A stretch of DNA of 64,000 bases from Pseudomonas oryzihabitans NBRC 102199 (lineage in GTDB: Bacteria; Pseudomonadota; Gammaproteobacteria; Pseudomonadales; Pseudomonadaceae). Where the stretch lies: positions 310,001 through 374,000 of the forward strand of contig NZ_BBIT01000005.1 in assembly GCF_000730625.1 (NCBI RefSeq), in the 5' to 3' direction. Positions within the stretch are counted from its first letter, which is position 1, and each line of letters starts with the position of its first letter. Shown here piece by piece: positions 27,022 through 41,381 of this stretch. Both the position numbers and the translations under genes were made by a program. Under the pieces are notes generated by a model that was given only the letters and a program-made list of their open reading frames with translations, did not search any database and was not told the origin of the DNA.

Positions 27022-28323
27022 CTACTTGGCGATCTTGATCAGCTTGCAGTAATAGAAGCCGTCATGGCCGTCGGGCTGCGGCAGGAGCTGGCGACCATGG
27101 GGCTGGGCAAGGCCCCAGGTAGCGGGGATGTCCAGTTCGCGGGCGCCGGGGGTGCGGGCGAGAAAGGCGGCGAGGTTGCTGCTGTTTTCTTCCGGTAGCA
27201 CCGAACAGGTGGCGTAGACCAGGATGCCGCCCACCTCCAGCGTCGGCCAGAGGGCGTCCAGCAATTCGCCCTGCAGCTGCACCAGGGGCGCGATGTCGCT
27301 GGCCTGGCGGGTCAGCTTGATGTCCGGATGGCGGCGGATCACCCCGGTGGCGCTGCAGGGGGCGTCCAGCAGGATGCGCTGGAAGGGCGTGCCGTCCCAC
27401 CAGTCGGCCACGGCACGGCCATCGGCAGCCAGGGTGCGCGCGGTGAGGCCCAGACGCGCCAGATTCTGCTCGACCCGCTGCAGGCGGCCGGCATCGGCGT
27501 CCAGCGCCACCACCTCGGCCAGCCCCGGCTCACTTTCCAGCAGATGGCAGGTCTTGCCTCCGGGCGCGGCGCAGGCGTCCAGCACCCGCTGGCCGGGCGC
27601 CAGTTCCAGCAGTTCGGCCGCCAGCTGCGCGGCTTCGTCCTGCACGCTCAAGCGACCCGCGGCAAAACCCGGCAAGGCGGTGACGTCCTGGGGCTGCAGC
27701 AGGCGGATGCCGTCGGCGCTGAAGGCGCAGGGCACGGCGTCGATATCGGCGGCGGCCAGCTCGGCCAGATAGGCATCGCGACTGCCCTGGCGGCGATTGA
27801 CCCTGAGGATCAGCGGCGGGTGCAGGTTGTTGGCCCTGGCGATGGCTTCCCAGTGCTCCGGCCAGCGCGCCTTGAGGGCTTTCTGCAGCCAGCGCGGATG
27901 GGCCAGGCGCGCCGCTGGGTCATGCTCCAGGGCCGGCAGCAGGCTGTCGTATTCGCGCTGGGCGCGGCGCAGCACGGCGTTGAGCAGGCCCTTGGCCGAG
28001 GATTTCTTCAGCTTGTCGACGCAGCCCACCGTCTCGCCGATGGCGGCGTGGGCGGGGATGCGCGTGTGGAACAGCTGGTAGAGCCCGATCAGCAGCAGCG
28101 CTTCGAGATCGCGGTCGCCGGCCTTGAAGGGTTTATCCATGAGCTTTTCCGCCAGCAGCGACAGGCGCGGCTGCCAGCGGGCGGTGCCGAAGGCCAGATC
28201 CTGGGCCAGGGCGCGGTCACGCGGATCGACCTTGGCCAGTTGCTCGGGCAGGCTGCTGCCGAGGGAGGCGCGGCCGGCGAGGACCGCCGCCAGGGCGCGG
28301 GTAGCTGCCAGCCGCGGATTCAT
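27022..28323 (-). CDS. rsmB: 16S rRNA m5C967 methyltransferase RsmB
   Basis: Encodes 433 residues: an N-terminal NusB-like RNA-binding domain (about 1-130, with [20 protein letters not shown]) and a SAM methyltransferase domain with [15 protein letters not shown] and the catalytic cysteine pair context [16 protein letters not shown] and [11 protein letters not shown]. The start at 28323 overlaps fmt by four bases (ATGA); a longer open frame upstream is inside fmt. Third gene of def-fmt-rsmB. Confidence 0.96.
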   Translation of the reverse strand: MNPRLAATRALAAVLAGRASLGSSLPEQLAKVDPRDRALAQDLAFGTARWQPRLSLLAEKLMDKPFKAGDRDLEALLLIGLYQLFHTRIPAHAAIGETVGCVDKLKKSSAKGLLNAVLRRAQREYDSLLPALEHDPAARLAHPRWLQKALKARWPEHWEAIARANNLHPPLILRVNRRQGSRDAYLAELAAADIDAVPCAFSADGIRLLQPQDVTALPGFAAGRLSVQDEAAQLAAELLELAPGQRVLDACAAPGGKTCHLLESEPGLAEVVALDADAGRLQRVEQNLARLGLTARTLAADGRAVADWWDGTPFQRILLDAPCSATGVIRRHPDIKLTRQASDIAPLVQLQGELLDALWPTLEVGGILVYATCSVLPEENSSNLAAFLARTPGARELDIPATWGLAQPHGRQLLPQPDGHDGFYYCKLIKIAK

Positions 28324-29264
28324 AGACCCAGCACCTGACCGGGGGCGAAGCGCTCGCGACGGGCGTTGTAGAGATCGGCGAAGCCTAGCGGCTTGCCCCC
28401 GGGCAGCTGCAGCCGGGTCAGGCGCAGGGCGCCTTCGCCGCAGGCGACCAGCAGGCCGGAGCGATCGGCATCCAGCACCATGCCGGGAACGCCCTGCCCT
28501 GCGGCCAGCTCCGCGGCCCAGACCTTGAGGGGTTCGCCGGCCAGGGCGGTGTGGCACAGCGGCCAGGGATCGAAGGCGCGGATACGGCGCTCCAGTTCCA
28601 CCGCCGGACGGCCCCAGTCCAGCCGGGCCTCGTCCTTGTTGAGCTTGTGCGCATAGGTGGCCAGGTCATCGTCCTGCACCTCGCCCGCCAGGCTGCCGTC
28701 GGCCAGACCCGGCAGCGCCTGGACCACGGCGGCGGCGCCCAGGCTGGCCAGGCGATCGTGCAGGCTGCCGCCGGTATCGTCGGCGGTCAGCGGTGTGCTC
28801 ACCTTGCTCAGCATGGGACCGGTATCCAGACCGGCTTCCATGCGCATCACGGTGACCCCGGATTCGGCATCGCCGGCCTCCAGGGCGCGCTGGATGGGCG
28901 CCGCGCCGCGCCAGCGCGGCAGCAGCGAGGCATGGCTGTTGATGCAGCCCAGGCGCGGGATGTCGAGCACCGCCTGGGGCAGGATCAGGCCGTAGGCCAC
29001 CACCACCAGCAGATCGGGTTCCAGCGCCGCCAGGGTGGCCTGGGCCGCGGGATCGCGCAGGGTCGGCGGCTGCTGCACGGGAATGCCGTGGCTCAGCGCC
29101 AACTGCTTGACCGGACTCATGGCCAGTTTCTGGCCACGCCCGGCGGGGCGATCCGGCTGGGTATAGACAGCGGCGATGGGATAACCGGCATCGATCAGCG
29201 CCTGCAGGTGCACGGCGGCGAATTCCGGGGTTCCGGCGAAGACGAGGCGAAGGGATCTGGACAT
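28320..29264 (-). CDS. fmt: Methionyl-tRNA formyltransferase
   Basis: Encodes 314 residues that formylate initiator Met-tRNA using 10-formyltetrahydrofolate. Motifs are [16 protein letters not shown] at the start, the [16 protein letters not shown] catalytic block, and [16 protein letters not shown]. The C-terminal OB-like domain is intact. The length is typical. It lies 58 bases downstream of def and overlaps rsmB. Confidence 0.97.
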   Translation of the reverse strand: MSRSLRLVFAGTPEFAAVHLQALIDAGYPIAAVYTQPDRPAGRGQKLAMSPVKQLALSHGIPVQQPPTLRDPAAQATLAALEPDLLVVVAYGLILPQAVLDIPRLGCINSHASLLPRWRGAAPIQRALEAGDAESGVTVMRMEAGLDTGPMLSKVSTPLTADDTGGSLHDRLASLGAAAVVQALPGLADGSLAGEVQDDDLATYAHKLNKDEARLDWGRPAVELERRIRAFDPWPLCHTALAGEPLKVWAAELAAGQGVPGMVLDADRSGLLVACGEGALRLTRLQLPGGKPLGFADLYNARRERFAPGQVLGL

Positions 29265-29322
29265 GGCGGACCTGGCGGAAAGGGCGAGCGGCGGACGCCG
29301 AAGACGCCGTCCGCCAGGGCGA

Positions 29323-29829
29323 TCAGGCCTTGTGGCGCTGCTGCTTTTCGAGCTTTTTCTTGATGCGATCGCGCTTGAGCGGCGACAGGTAGTCGACGAA
29401 CAGCTTGCCGTCGAGGTGATCGATCTCGTGCTGGATGCACACCGCCAGCAGGCCGTCGCATTCCAGCTCGAAGGGCTTGCCGTCGCGATCCAGGGCCTTG
29501 ACCCGGACGCGCTCGGGGCGGCAGACCTTTTCGTAGAAGCCGGGAATCGACAGGCAGCCTTCCTGATACTCGCCCAGTTCCTGGGTGAGCGGCTCGGCCT
29601 CGGGATTGATGAAGACCAGCGGCTCGCTCTTGTCTTCGCTGACGTCGATCACCACCAGGCGGCGATGCACGTTGACCTGGGTGGCGGCCAGGCCGATGCC
29701 GGGCGCTTCGTACATGGTCTCGAACATGTCGTCGATGGTCTGGCGCAGGGCGTCGTCCACCGTGTCGATGGGCTTGGCGACGGTGCGCAGGCGGGGATCG
29801 GGGAATTCGAGGATGTCTAGGATCGCCAT
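29323..29829 (-). CDS. def: Peptide deformylase
   Basis: Encodes a 168-residue metal hydrolase that removes the formyl group from new proteins. All three family motifs are present: [13 protein letters not shown] and HEIDHLDG, which supply the metal ligands and catalytic glutamate. First gene of the def-fmt-rsmB unit, divergent from the LysM gene with a 231-base gap holding both promoters. Confidence 0.98.
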   Translation of the reverse strand: MAILDILEFPDPRLRTVAKPIDTVDDALRQTIDDMFETMYEAPGIGLAATQVNVHRRLVVIDVSEDKSEPLVFINPEAEPLTQELGEYQEGCLSIPGFYEKVCRPERVRVKALDRDGKPFELECDGLLAVCIQHEIDHLDGKLFVDYLSPLKRDRIKKKLEKQQRHKA

Positions 29830-30060
29830 GGCGTTGAGGGCACTTGTGGAATACAGTCAAGGGGCGCTGCTAAGATGCCGCAGCGTTGTTTCCACCCGGC
29901 TCGGGCTGGTCCCGAGTGGTGGATGACGTCGGTCGACGGGGATGAGCGCCTGCGCTGCCCGGTGCCGACAAAGGTGGCGATCAGGGCACGACTGGGGCGA
30001 TTCCCCGACGTTTGCGTGAAGACGGTTCTTCAAGGCCAAGAGTGTAAAGGGATTCGACGC

Positions 30061-31092
30061 ATGAGGAAATCTTTGTTCGCCCTGCTGCTGGTTGCAGGGG
30101 GCGCCCTGCAGTCGGCGTACGCAGCGGTCACCCTGCGTCAGGATCACCCGGAAAGCTACACCGTGGTTCGCGGCGATACCCTCTGGGACATCTCCGCCAG
30201 ATTCCTCAGCAAACCCTGGGAATGGCCGGAGATCTGGCAGGCCAATCCGCAGATCAAGAATCCCCATCTCATCTATCCCGGCGACACCCTGGTGCTGAGC
30301 TATGTCGACGGTCAGCCGCGCCTGCAGCTCAACCGCGGCGCCTCGCGCGGCACGGTCAAGCTGTCGCCCACGGTGCGCAGCACGCCCATCGCCGAAGCCA
30401 TCCCGGCCATTCCGCTGGAAGCGGTCAACAGCTTCCTCTTGCAGAATCGCGCCATCGATTCGGCCGAACAGTTCCAGGCGGCGCCCTATGTGGTGGCCGG
30501 CAACGCCGAGCGGGTGGTGAGCGGCGCCGGCGATCGCATCTATGTGCGCGGCAAGCTGCAGCCGGGGGTCTCGGCCTACGGCATCTACCGCCAGGGCAAG
30601 ACCTATGTCGATCCCAAGACCGGCGCCTTCCTCGGCATCAATGGCGACTTCATCGGCAGCGCCGATCTGGTCGCCCAGGAGGGCGACATTGCCACCCTGC
30701 GCCTGACGCGCACCACCCAGGAGGTGCGCCTGGGCGACCGGCTGTTCCCCACCGAGGAGCGGCTGGTGAACTCCACCTTCATGCCCAGCGCCCCGGCCCG
30801 CGACATCAATGGCCTGATCCTCGATGTGCCGCGTGGCGTCACCCAGGTCGGCCAGTTCGATGTGGTGACCCTCAACAAGGGCGCTCGTGACGGCCTGGCC
30901 GAGGGCAACGTGCTGGCGGTCTACAAGACCGGCGAGACGGTGCGTGATCGCATCACCGGCGAGCTGGTGAAGATCCCCGACGAGCGCGCCGGCCTGCTGA
31001 TGGTCTTTCGCACCTACGACAAGATCAGCTACGGCCTGATCCTGACCGCCACCCGCCAGCTGGCGATCATGGACAAGGTGCGCAACCCCTAA
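30061..31092 (+). CDS. Exported LysM-domain protein
   Basis: Encodes 343 residues with a signal peptide (MRKSLFALLLVAGGALQSAYA) and one LysM domain right after it (YTVVRGDTLWDISARFLSKPWEWPEIW in the first 65 residues), a peptidoglycan-binding fold. The rest has no recognisable enzyme motif. The start at 30061 is preceded by AAAGGGA at eight bases. It precedes dprA and tsaC in the same direction, an order also seen in P. aeruginosa. Probably periplasmic; the role is unknown. Confidence 0.9.
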   Translation: MRKSLFALLLVAGGALQSAYAAVTLRQDHPESYTVVRGDTLWDISARFLSKPWEWPEIWQANPQIKNPHLIYPGDTLVLSYVDGQPRLQLNRGASRGTVKLSPTVRSTPIAEAIPAIPLEAVNSFLLQNRAIDSAEQFQAAPYVVAGNAERVVSGAGDRIYVRGKLQPGVSAYGIYRQGKTYVDPKTGAFLGINGDFIGSADLVAQEGDIATLRLTRTTQEVRLGDRLFPTEERLVNSTFMPSAPARDINGLILDVPRGVTQVGQFDVVTLNKGARDGLAEGNVLAVYKTGETVRDRITGELVKIPDERAGLLMVFRTYDKISYGLILTATRQLAIMDKVRNP

Positions 31093-31143
31093 TCCCCTCC
31101 CGGGTCGCCAGGACGGCGACCGGCCACCCTCAAGGACGACACC

Positions 31144-32229
31144 ATGGCCAGCTTCTCCCCTGCCGAGCTGGACGCTCGGCTGCGCCTGCACGCACTCCCC
31201 GAACTCGGCGCCGTGCGCCAGCGCCTGCTGCTGGACGCCTTTGGCAGCGCCAGCGCCGCCCTCAGTGCCCCGGCCTCCGCCTGGCGCGCCCTGCGCCTGC
31301 CGGCGGTGGCCGCAGAGGCCCGCCGCAGTCCCGCCACCCGCGAACGGGTCGACCAGGCCCTTGCCTGGCTGGACGGCCCCGAACGCCACCTGCTCTGCCT
31401 GGGCGACGAGCGCTATCCGGCGCTGCTCGCCGAGATCGCCGATCCACCCCCGCTGCTGTTCGTCGAAGGACGGGTCGGGTTGCTCGAACGACCGCAACTG
31501 GCCCTGGTAGGCAGTCGTCAGGCCAGCGCCCAGGGGCTGGACAATGCCCGGCGTTTCGCCCACAGCCTGGCCGCGGCCGGCTTCTGCATCACCAGTGGCC
31601 TGGCGCTGGGCATCGATGGCGCGGCGCACCAGGGCGCCCTGGAGGCCGGCGGCGGCACGGTCGCCGTGCTCGGCACCGGCCTGCGGCAGCTCTATCCGCG
31701 CCGGCACCTGGGGCTCGCCCGGCGCCTGCTGGCCGAGGGCGGCGTGCTGGTCTCGGAGTTGCCACTGGACTGCACGCCCCAGGCCGGCAACTTTCCACGG
31801 CGCAACCGGATCATCAGCGGTCTCAGCCTGGGTACCCTGGTGGTGGAGGCCAGTCCTTCCAGCGGTTCGCTGATCACCGCGCGCCTGGCCGCCGAACAGG
31901 GCCGCGAGGTGTTCGCCCTGCCCGGCTCCATTCATCATCCCGGGGCTCGCGGCTGTCACCAGCTGATCCGCGAGGGCGCGCAGCTGGTGGAAGGCGTTGA
32001 ACACATTCTCGAAGCCCTGCAGGGCTGGCGTAGCCTGGCCCCGCTCGCTACCACCGCGGCGGTCGAGGAGCATCCCCTGTTGCGCCAGCTGGCCGCCGGA
32101 CCGCTCAACAGCGAAGAACTGGCGCGGCTCTGCGAGCTGTCGCTGCCGGAGGTGCTGGTCCAGCTGACCGAACTGGAGCTGGAAGGCCGGATCGTGGCGC
32201 AGCAGGGCAGCTGGTGTCGCCTCGGCTAG
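31144..32229 (+). CDS. dprA: DNA-processing protein DprA
   Basis: Encodes 361 residues: an N-terminal SAM-like region, the Rossmann-like DprA core with LVGSRQASAQG, SGLALGIDGAAHQGAL and NFPRRNRIISGLS, and a C-terminal winged helix. DprA protects incoming single-stranded DNA and loads RecA in natural transformation. It lies 51 bases after the LysM gene and 64 before tsaC. Its presence does not by itself show competence. Confidence 0.95.
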   Translation: MASFSPAELDARLRLHALPELGAVRQRLLLDAFGSASAALSAPASAWRALRLPAVAAEARRSPATRERVDQALAWLDGPERHLLCLGDERYPALLAEIADPPPLLFVEGRVGLLERPQLALVGSRQASAQGLDNARRFAHSLAAAGFCITSGLALGIDGAAHQGALEAGGGTVAVLGTGLRQLYPRRHLGLARRLLAEGGVLVSELPLDCTPQAGNFPRRNRIISGLSLGTLVVEASPSSGSLITARLAAEQGREVFALPGSIHHPGARGCHQLIREGAQLVEGVEHILEALQGWRSLAPLATTAAVEEHPLLRQLAAGPLNSEELARLCELSLPEVLVQLTELELEGRIVAQQGSWCRLG

Positions 32230-32293
32230 CGGGGGATGACTGGCATCGGCGGCGCGCTCGGGTAGACTTCAGGGATTTGGCGGAGGCAAGGCG

Positions 32294-32848
32294 ATGCACA
32301 ACAGCTGGCGAGTGCGGCAGGCGGCGCGAATCGTGCGCGAGGGGGGCGTCCTGGCCTACCCCACCGAGGCCGTCTGGGGCCTGGGCTGCGATCCCTGGGA
32401 TCAGGCCGCGGTCTATCGCCTGCTGATGCTCAAGCATCGGCCCATGGAAAAGGGTCTGATCCTGGTGGCCGACAACATCCGCCAGTTCGACTTCCTGCTG
32501 CACGATCTGCCGGAAGAGTCCCTGGCCAAGCTGGCCAGCACCTGGCCGGGGCCCAACACCTGGCTGGTGCCGCACCACAATCGCCTGCCCGGCTGGGTGA
32601 CCGGCGCCCATGCCACCGTGGCGCTGCGAGTCTCCGAGCATCCCCTGGTGGGCGAACTCTGCGCCCTGACCGGGCCGCTGATCTCCACCTCGGCCAATCC
32701 CGCCGGTCGCCCGGCCGCCCGCACGCGGTTGCGGGTTCAGCAATACTTTCCCAATGGCCTGGACGGCATCCTCACGGGTGAACTGGGCGGGCGCAAGAAT
32801 CCCAGCGTGATTCGCGACCTGGTGACCGGCAAGGTCTTCCGACCCTAG
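32294..32848 (+). CDS. tsaC: Threonylcarbamoyl-AMP synthase (TsaC, YrdC family)
   Basis: Encodes 184 residues of the single-domain YrdC/TsaC type, which makes threonylcarbamoyl-AMP for t6A modification of tRNA. Motifs are [18 protein letters not shown], the [12 protein letters not shown] loop and [11 protein letters not shown]. The length equals that of known TsaC. It follows dprA as in other pseudomonads and ends one base from the convergent hybrid kinase gene. Confidence 0.95.
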   Translation: MHNSWRVRQAARIVREGGVLAYPTEAVWGLGCDPWDQAAVYRLLMLKHRPMEKGLILVADNIRQFDFLLHDLPEESLAKLASTWPGPNTWLVPHHNRLPGWVTGAHATVALRVSEHPLVGELCALTGPLISTSANPAGRPAARTRLRVQQYFPNGLDGILTGELGGRKNPSVIRDLVTGKVFRP

Positions 32849-32849
32849 G

Positions 32850-36233
<3,384 letters not shown>

Positions 36234-36390
36234 GACAAGGGCAGCGATCCGGCCGATTCTTGAAAGAACGTCAAGGCCGTGACGACCTGACTGTCCGACA
36301 TAGACCGGCGTTTACCCCCGTCGTGCCGCCTGGCTGCGGGAAACTTAATGGCCGTCACGATTTCCCGGCCAGGCGTGCGGGCGTTTTGTC

Positions 36391-38441
<2,051 letters not shown>

Positions 38442-38445
38442 ACCC

Positions 38446-39261
38446 ATGGATCGCTACGCCGTCTTCGGCAATCCCATCGCCCACAGCAAGTCGCCGCTGA
38501 TCCACAGCCTGTTCGCCGACCAGACCGGCCAGCGCCTGCACTACGGGACGCTGCTGGCGCCGCTGGACGGCTTCAGCGAAAGCGCCCGCAGCTTCTTCCA
38601 GAGCGGCCTGGGCGCCAATGTCACGGTGCCCTTCAAGGAAGAGGCCTACCAGCTGTGCGATGAACTCACCCCGCGTGCGCGCCGCGCCGGGGCGGTGAAC
38701 ACCCTCAAGCGCCAGGGCAACGGTCGCCTGCTCGGCGACAACACCGACGGCGCCGGGCTGGTGCGGGATCTCACGGTCAACGCCGGTCTGCAGCTGGCCG
38801 GTCAGCGCGTCCTGGTGCTGGGCGCCGGCGGCGCCGTACGCGGCGTGCTGGAGCCCTTGCTGGCCTGCAATCCCGAGCAACTGGTGCTGGCCAATCGCAC
38901 CGAGCTCAAGGCGGTGCAACTGGCGCGGGAATTCGCCGAACTGGGGACGATCGAGGTGGCGGCCTTCTCCACCCTGAGAGCGTCCTTCGACGTCATCATC
39001 AACGGCACCTCGGCCAGTCTCGGGGGCGGTCGCCCACCGCTGTCGGAAGCGGTGATCGGTCCACAGACGGTGACCTACGACATGATGTACGGCAAGGACC
39101 TCACCCCCTTCAACCGCTGGGCCCTGGACGAGGGTGCCTTCCACACCTTGGACGGCCTGGGGATGCTGGTGGAACAGGCCGCCGAGGCCTTCGAACTCTG
39201 GCGCGGCGTGCGCCCCGACAGCGCGCCGGTGCTGGCGGAGTTAAGGCGGCAGTTGGGGTGA
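38446..39261 (+). CDS. aroE: Shikimate dehydrogenase
   Basis: Encodes 271 residues catalysing NADPH-dependent reduction of 3-dehydroshikimate in aromatic amino acid synthesis. Motifs are the shikimate-binding [15 protein letters not shown] and NVTVPFKEE, the NADP-binding [15 protein letters not shown], and NGTSASL. The length is normal. It lies four bases after hemF and is probably co-transcribed with it. A REP doublet follows about 70 bases downstream. Confidence 0.96.
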   Translation: MDRYAVFGNPIAHSKSPLIHSLFADQTGQRLHYGTLLAPLDGFSESARSFFQSGLGANVTVPFKEEAYQLCDELTPRARRAGAVNTLKRQGNGRLLGDNTDGAGLVRDLTVNAGLQLAGQRVLVLGAGGAVRGVLEPLLACNPEQLVLANRTELKAVQLAREFAELGTIEVAAFSTLRASFDVIINGTSASLGGGRPPLSEAVIGPQTVTYDMMYGKDLTPFNRWALDEGAFHTLDGLGMLVEQAAEAFELWRGVRPDSAPVLAELRRQLG

Positions 39262-39331
39262 GGGGCAAGGCGCGGCTTGTTGGGCGAGGGCCATACTGGG
39301 CATGCCAAGGCCGCCGTTGCTAGGGGCTCGA

Positions 39332-39395
39332 ATCGCGGCCATGGGCCGCTCCTACGGGATATATAACCTCTGTAGGAGCGGCCCATGGCCGCGAT
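39332..39395. repeat. REP doublet (inverted pair, REPIN-like)
   Basis: Two perfect 24-base arms, 39332-39355 and 39372-39395, are reverse complements of each other around a 16-base AT-rich spacer. The arm contains GTAGGAGCGGCCCATGGCC, the kind of extragenic palindrome common in Pseudomonas. A degraded relative (TAGGAGCAGCC and GGCCGCGAT) follows at about 39421-39460. It lies between the aroE stop and the end of the convergent membrane gene. Confidence 0.88.
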
Positions 39396-39504
39396 GAGAC
39401 AGCACAGCAGCGCACGCAGTTAGGAGCAGCCGTATCGGCGGACAGCCACGGCCGCGATTGAGAGTCTTGCTGTGTGGGGTATGGCGAAGCCCGACGGACA
39501 GGCG

Positions 39505-39930
39505 TCAGCCCAACACTTGAGGTTGAACGCCGCGGGATACAGGAGACACCGGCCAAGCTTGGGCTATACCGAAGCCGATTTCGACCAGCAGAAACACCGC
39601 CAGCAAGGGACTGGCGCCCTGGTACAGCGCCCAGGCCTGCCAGAGGCCGAACAGGCCCCTGGCGACGGCATCGTAGCGTCCCAGCAGCAGCGAAGGCTTG
39701 GCCAGGCGCAGCACCGCCCAGACGCACACCAGGGAGCCGAGCAGATTGCCCAGCAGCAGGGCTTCCGGCGGGAATGCCGCCAGGGGCGCCAGGCCCAATG
39801 CCTGGCCGAGCTCGTCGAGCTGTCGTAGCAGCCAGGCGAGACTCCAGGGGGTGGCGAAGGGCGCGGTGACCAGCAGATCATAGAGGGCGCTGGCACGGAC
39901 CAGTCGCAGATAGGGCGCAAGCTTCCACAT
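39505..39930 (-). CDS. Small membrane protein divergent from a MerR regulator
   Basis: A 141-residue protein with about four hydrophobic stretches (ASALYDLLVTAPFATPWSLAWLL, LLLGNLLGSLVCVWAVL, GLFGLWQAWALYQGASPLLAVFLLVEIGFGIA), so probably an inner-membrane protein. The start at 39930 (MWKLAPYLRLVR) has AAGGAAG seven bases upstream; the open frame upstream is not coding. I do not recognise a named family. It faces a MerR-type regulator across a perfect palindrome and is probably its target. Confidence 0.8.
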   Translation of the reverse strand: MWKLAPYLRLVRASALYDLLVTAPFATPWSLAWLLRQLDELGQALGLAPLAAFPPEALLLGNLLGSLVCVWAVLRLAKPSLLLGRYDAVARGLFGLWQAWALYQGASPLLAVFLLVEIGFGIAQAWPVSPVSRGVQPQVLG

Positions 39931-39966
39931 GGACGGACTTCCTTGAACGAGAGGAAGTCCAGTGTC

Positions 39967-39990
39967 GACCCTGGAGCAAGGTCCAGGGTC
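39967..39990 (-). promoter_or_regulatory. MerR-type operator/promoter
   Basis: Perfect 9-base inverted repeat GACCCTGGA (39967-39975) and TCCAGGGTC (39982-39990) with a six-base spacer. On the minus strand it sits between a TTGACC -35 (39992-39987) and a possible GACACT -10 (39966-39961), giving a long 20-base spacer. That is the geometry MerR activators use to realign promoters. It would drive the membrane gene. Confidence 0.7.
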
Positions 39991-40001
39991 AAGGAGAACG
40001 G
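39967..40001 (+). promoter_or_regulatory. Leader of the MerR gene with ribosome-binding site
   Basis: The operator palindrome is followed directly by AAGGAG (39991-39996) and the MerR start at 40002. The operator therefore lies within the regulator's own leader, so binding would also repress the regulator, as is common for MerR proteins. Confidence 0.5.
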
Positions 40002-40352
40002 ATGCGGATCGGCACCCTCGCCCAGGCCACCGGCCTGAGTCGCGACACCCTGAGATTCTACGAGCGCCAGGGACTGCTCCAGGCGCGGCGGCGGGCCAAC
40101 GGCTATCGCGACTATCCACCCGAAGCCGTGGAATGGCTGGGCTATATCCGCACCGCCCAGCGACTGGGTTTCAGCCTGCAGGAAATCGCCGCCAACCTGA
40201 AGGACGTCGAGCGCGCCGCCGATCCGGATGCCTATCTGCAAGAACTGCTGCGCGACAAGCTCAGGGTCATAGAAGCGCGCATCGACGAATTGCAGGCGTT
40301 GCGTGGGGTGCTGTATTCGCGCTTGGGTGAAGCTTGTCCGCTGCGGGGGTAG
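40002..40352 (+). CDS. MerR-family transcriptional regulator
   Basis: A 116-residue regulator. The winged-helix starts MRIGTLAQATGLSRDTLRFYERQGLL and continues through RRANGYRDYPPEAVEWLGYI, followed by a dimerisation helix. The short C-terminus ends GEACPLRG with a single cysteine, so a metal-binding Cys pair as in CueR or ZntR is not evident. AGGAG lies five bases upstream of the ATG. It is divergent from the membrane gene, with the operator between. The inducer is unknown. Confidence 0.88.
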   Translation: MRIGTLAQATGLSRDTLRFYERQGLLQARRRANGYRDYPPEAVEWLGYIRTAQRLGFSLQEIAANLKDVERAADPDAYLQELLRDKLRVIEARIDELQALRGVLYSRLGEACPLRG

Positions 40353-40737
40353 CCGAGCGTTGGGCTTCGCTGCGCTCAAGCCAACCTACCAACTGGAGAT
40401 GGCCGCCTGCTCTGACAGCCCCTTCTCCCCTTGGGAAAGTGTTGGGTGAGGGCGTACCCGCGCAATGAAGTCACCCGTGGAAAAGGCTGCGCCGTTTTCC
40501 ACGCTACTGTGCTATTGCGCCAGGTGCCGTTCCTACGGGCTGGGTATAACGGCTGATCGTAATCGGGCCGGAGATGCTGGAGATGGACGCCTGCTTTGAT
40601 AGCCCCCTCTCCCCTTGGGAGAGGGTTGGGGTGAGGGCGTACCTGCGCAATGAAGTCATCCGTGGAAAAGGCTGCGCCGTTTTCCACGCTACGGTGCTGT
40701 ACTCAACCCAACCCAACCCGACCAGTTATCGCAACGC
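40353..40737. repeat. Gene-free gap with a duplicated ~121-base repeat
   Basis: The stretches 40393-40513 and 40577-40698 are close direct copies of about 121 bases. Each ends in a hairpin with arms CGTGGAAAA and TTTTCCACG around GGCTGCGCCG (40476-40503 and 40661-40688). A further unit, GTTGGGCTTCGCTGCGC then CAAGCCAACCTAC, is at 40359-40389 and recurs near 63290-63320. Short open frames across the copies are not credible genes. The gap lies between convergent genes. Confidence 0.85.
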
Positions 40738-41289
40738 TTACGCCCCCTCCTCCCCATACCCCTCGGCCAGATGCTGGTCCTTGAGCTTCACGTAGTTGCC
40801 GGCGCTGTAGGTGAAGAAGGCGCGTTCCTTTTCCTCCAGCGGTCGCACCTGCTTGACCGGGCGACCGACGTAGAGATGGCCGCCTTCCAGCCGCTTGCCC
40901 GGCGGGACCAGGCTGCCGGCGCCGATCACCACGTCATCCTCCACCACCGCGCCGTCCATGACGATGCTGCCCATGCCCACCAGCACCCGGTCGCCGATCG
41001 TGCAGCCGTGCAGGGTCACCTGATGGCCGACGGTGACGTCGTTGCCGATCAGCAGGGGATAGCCGTCCGGGTTGAAGGGGCCGGCGTGGGTGATGTGCAG
41101 CACGCTGCCGTCCTGGATACTGGTGCGGGCGCCGATGCGGATGCGATGCATGTCGCCACGGATCACCGTCAGCGGCCAGATCGAGCTGTCTGCGTCGAGG
41201 GTCACGTCGCCGATCACCACCGCGGTGGCGTCGACGAAGGCGCGTTCGCCCAGTTGCGGGGTCTTACCCTGGAAGGTCCTTATGGTCAC
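40738..41289 (-). CDS. Gamma-carbonic-anhydrase-like hexapeptide protein
   Basis: A 183-residue left-handed beta-helix protein of the YrdA/PaaY gamma-carbonic anhydrase type. Hexapeptide repeats run through about residues 20-150, with metal-ligand histidines in LHITHAG and GHQVTLHGCTIGD. It may hydrate CO2, but many members have no proven activity. It is divergent from prlC, a pairing also seen in P. aeruginosa. Confidence 0.9.
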   Translation of the reverse strand: MTIRTFQGKTPQLGERAFVDATAVVIGDVTLDADSSIWPLTVIRGDMHRIRIGARTSIQDGSVLHITHAGPFNPDGYPLLIGNDVTVGHQVTLHGCTIGDRVLVGMGSIVMDGAVVEDDVVIGAGSLVPPGKRLEGGHLYVGRPVKQVRPLEEKERAFFTYSAGNYVKLKDQHLAEGYGEEGA

Positions 41290-41381
41290 GATAGATACCT
41301 TTTCTCGTCGGAAGGGTCTTGAGACCTATTAGGATGGGCTCCATATATAACTGTCAAAGCCATCGCCCCGAGGGGAACGCC

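Noticed and set aside
40376-40716. Overlapping short open frames with similar proteins (103 and 70 codons)
   Set aside because: Their similarity comes from the duplicated intergenic repeat, not from gene duplication. They contain the repeat hairpin and lack ribosome-binding sites.
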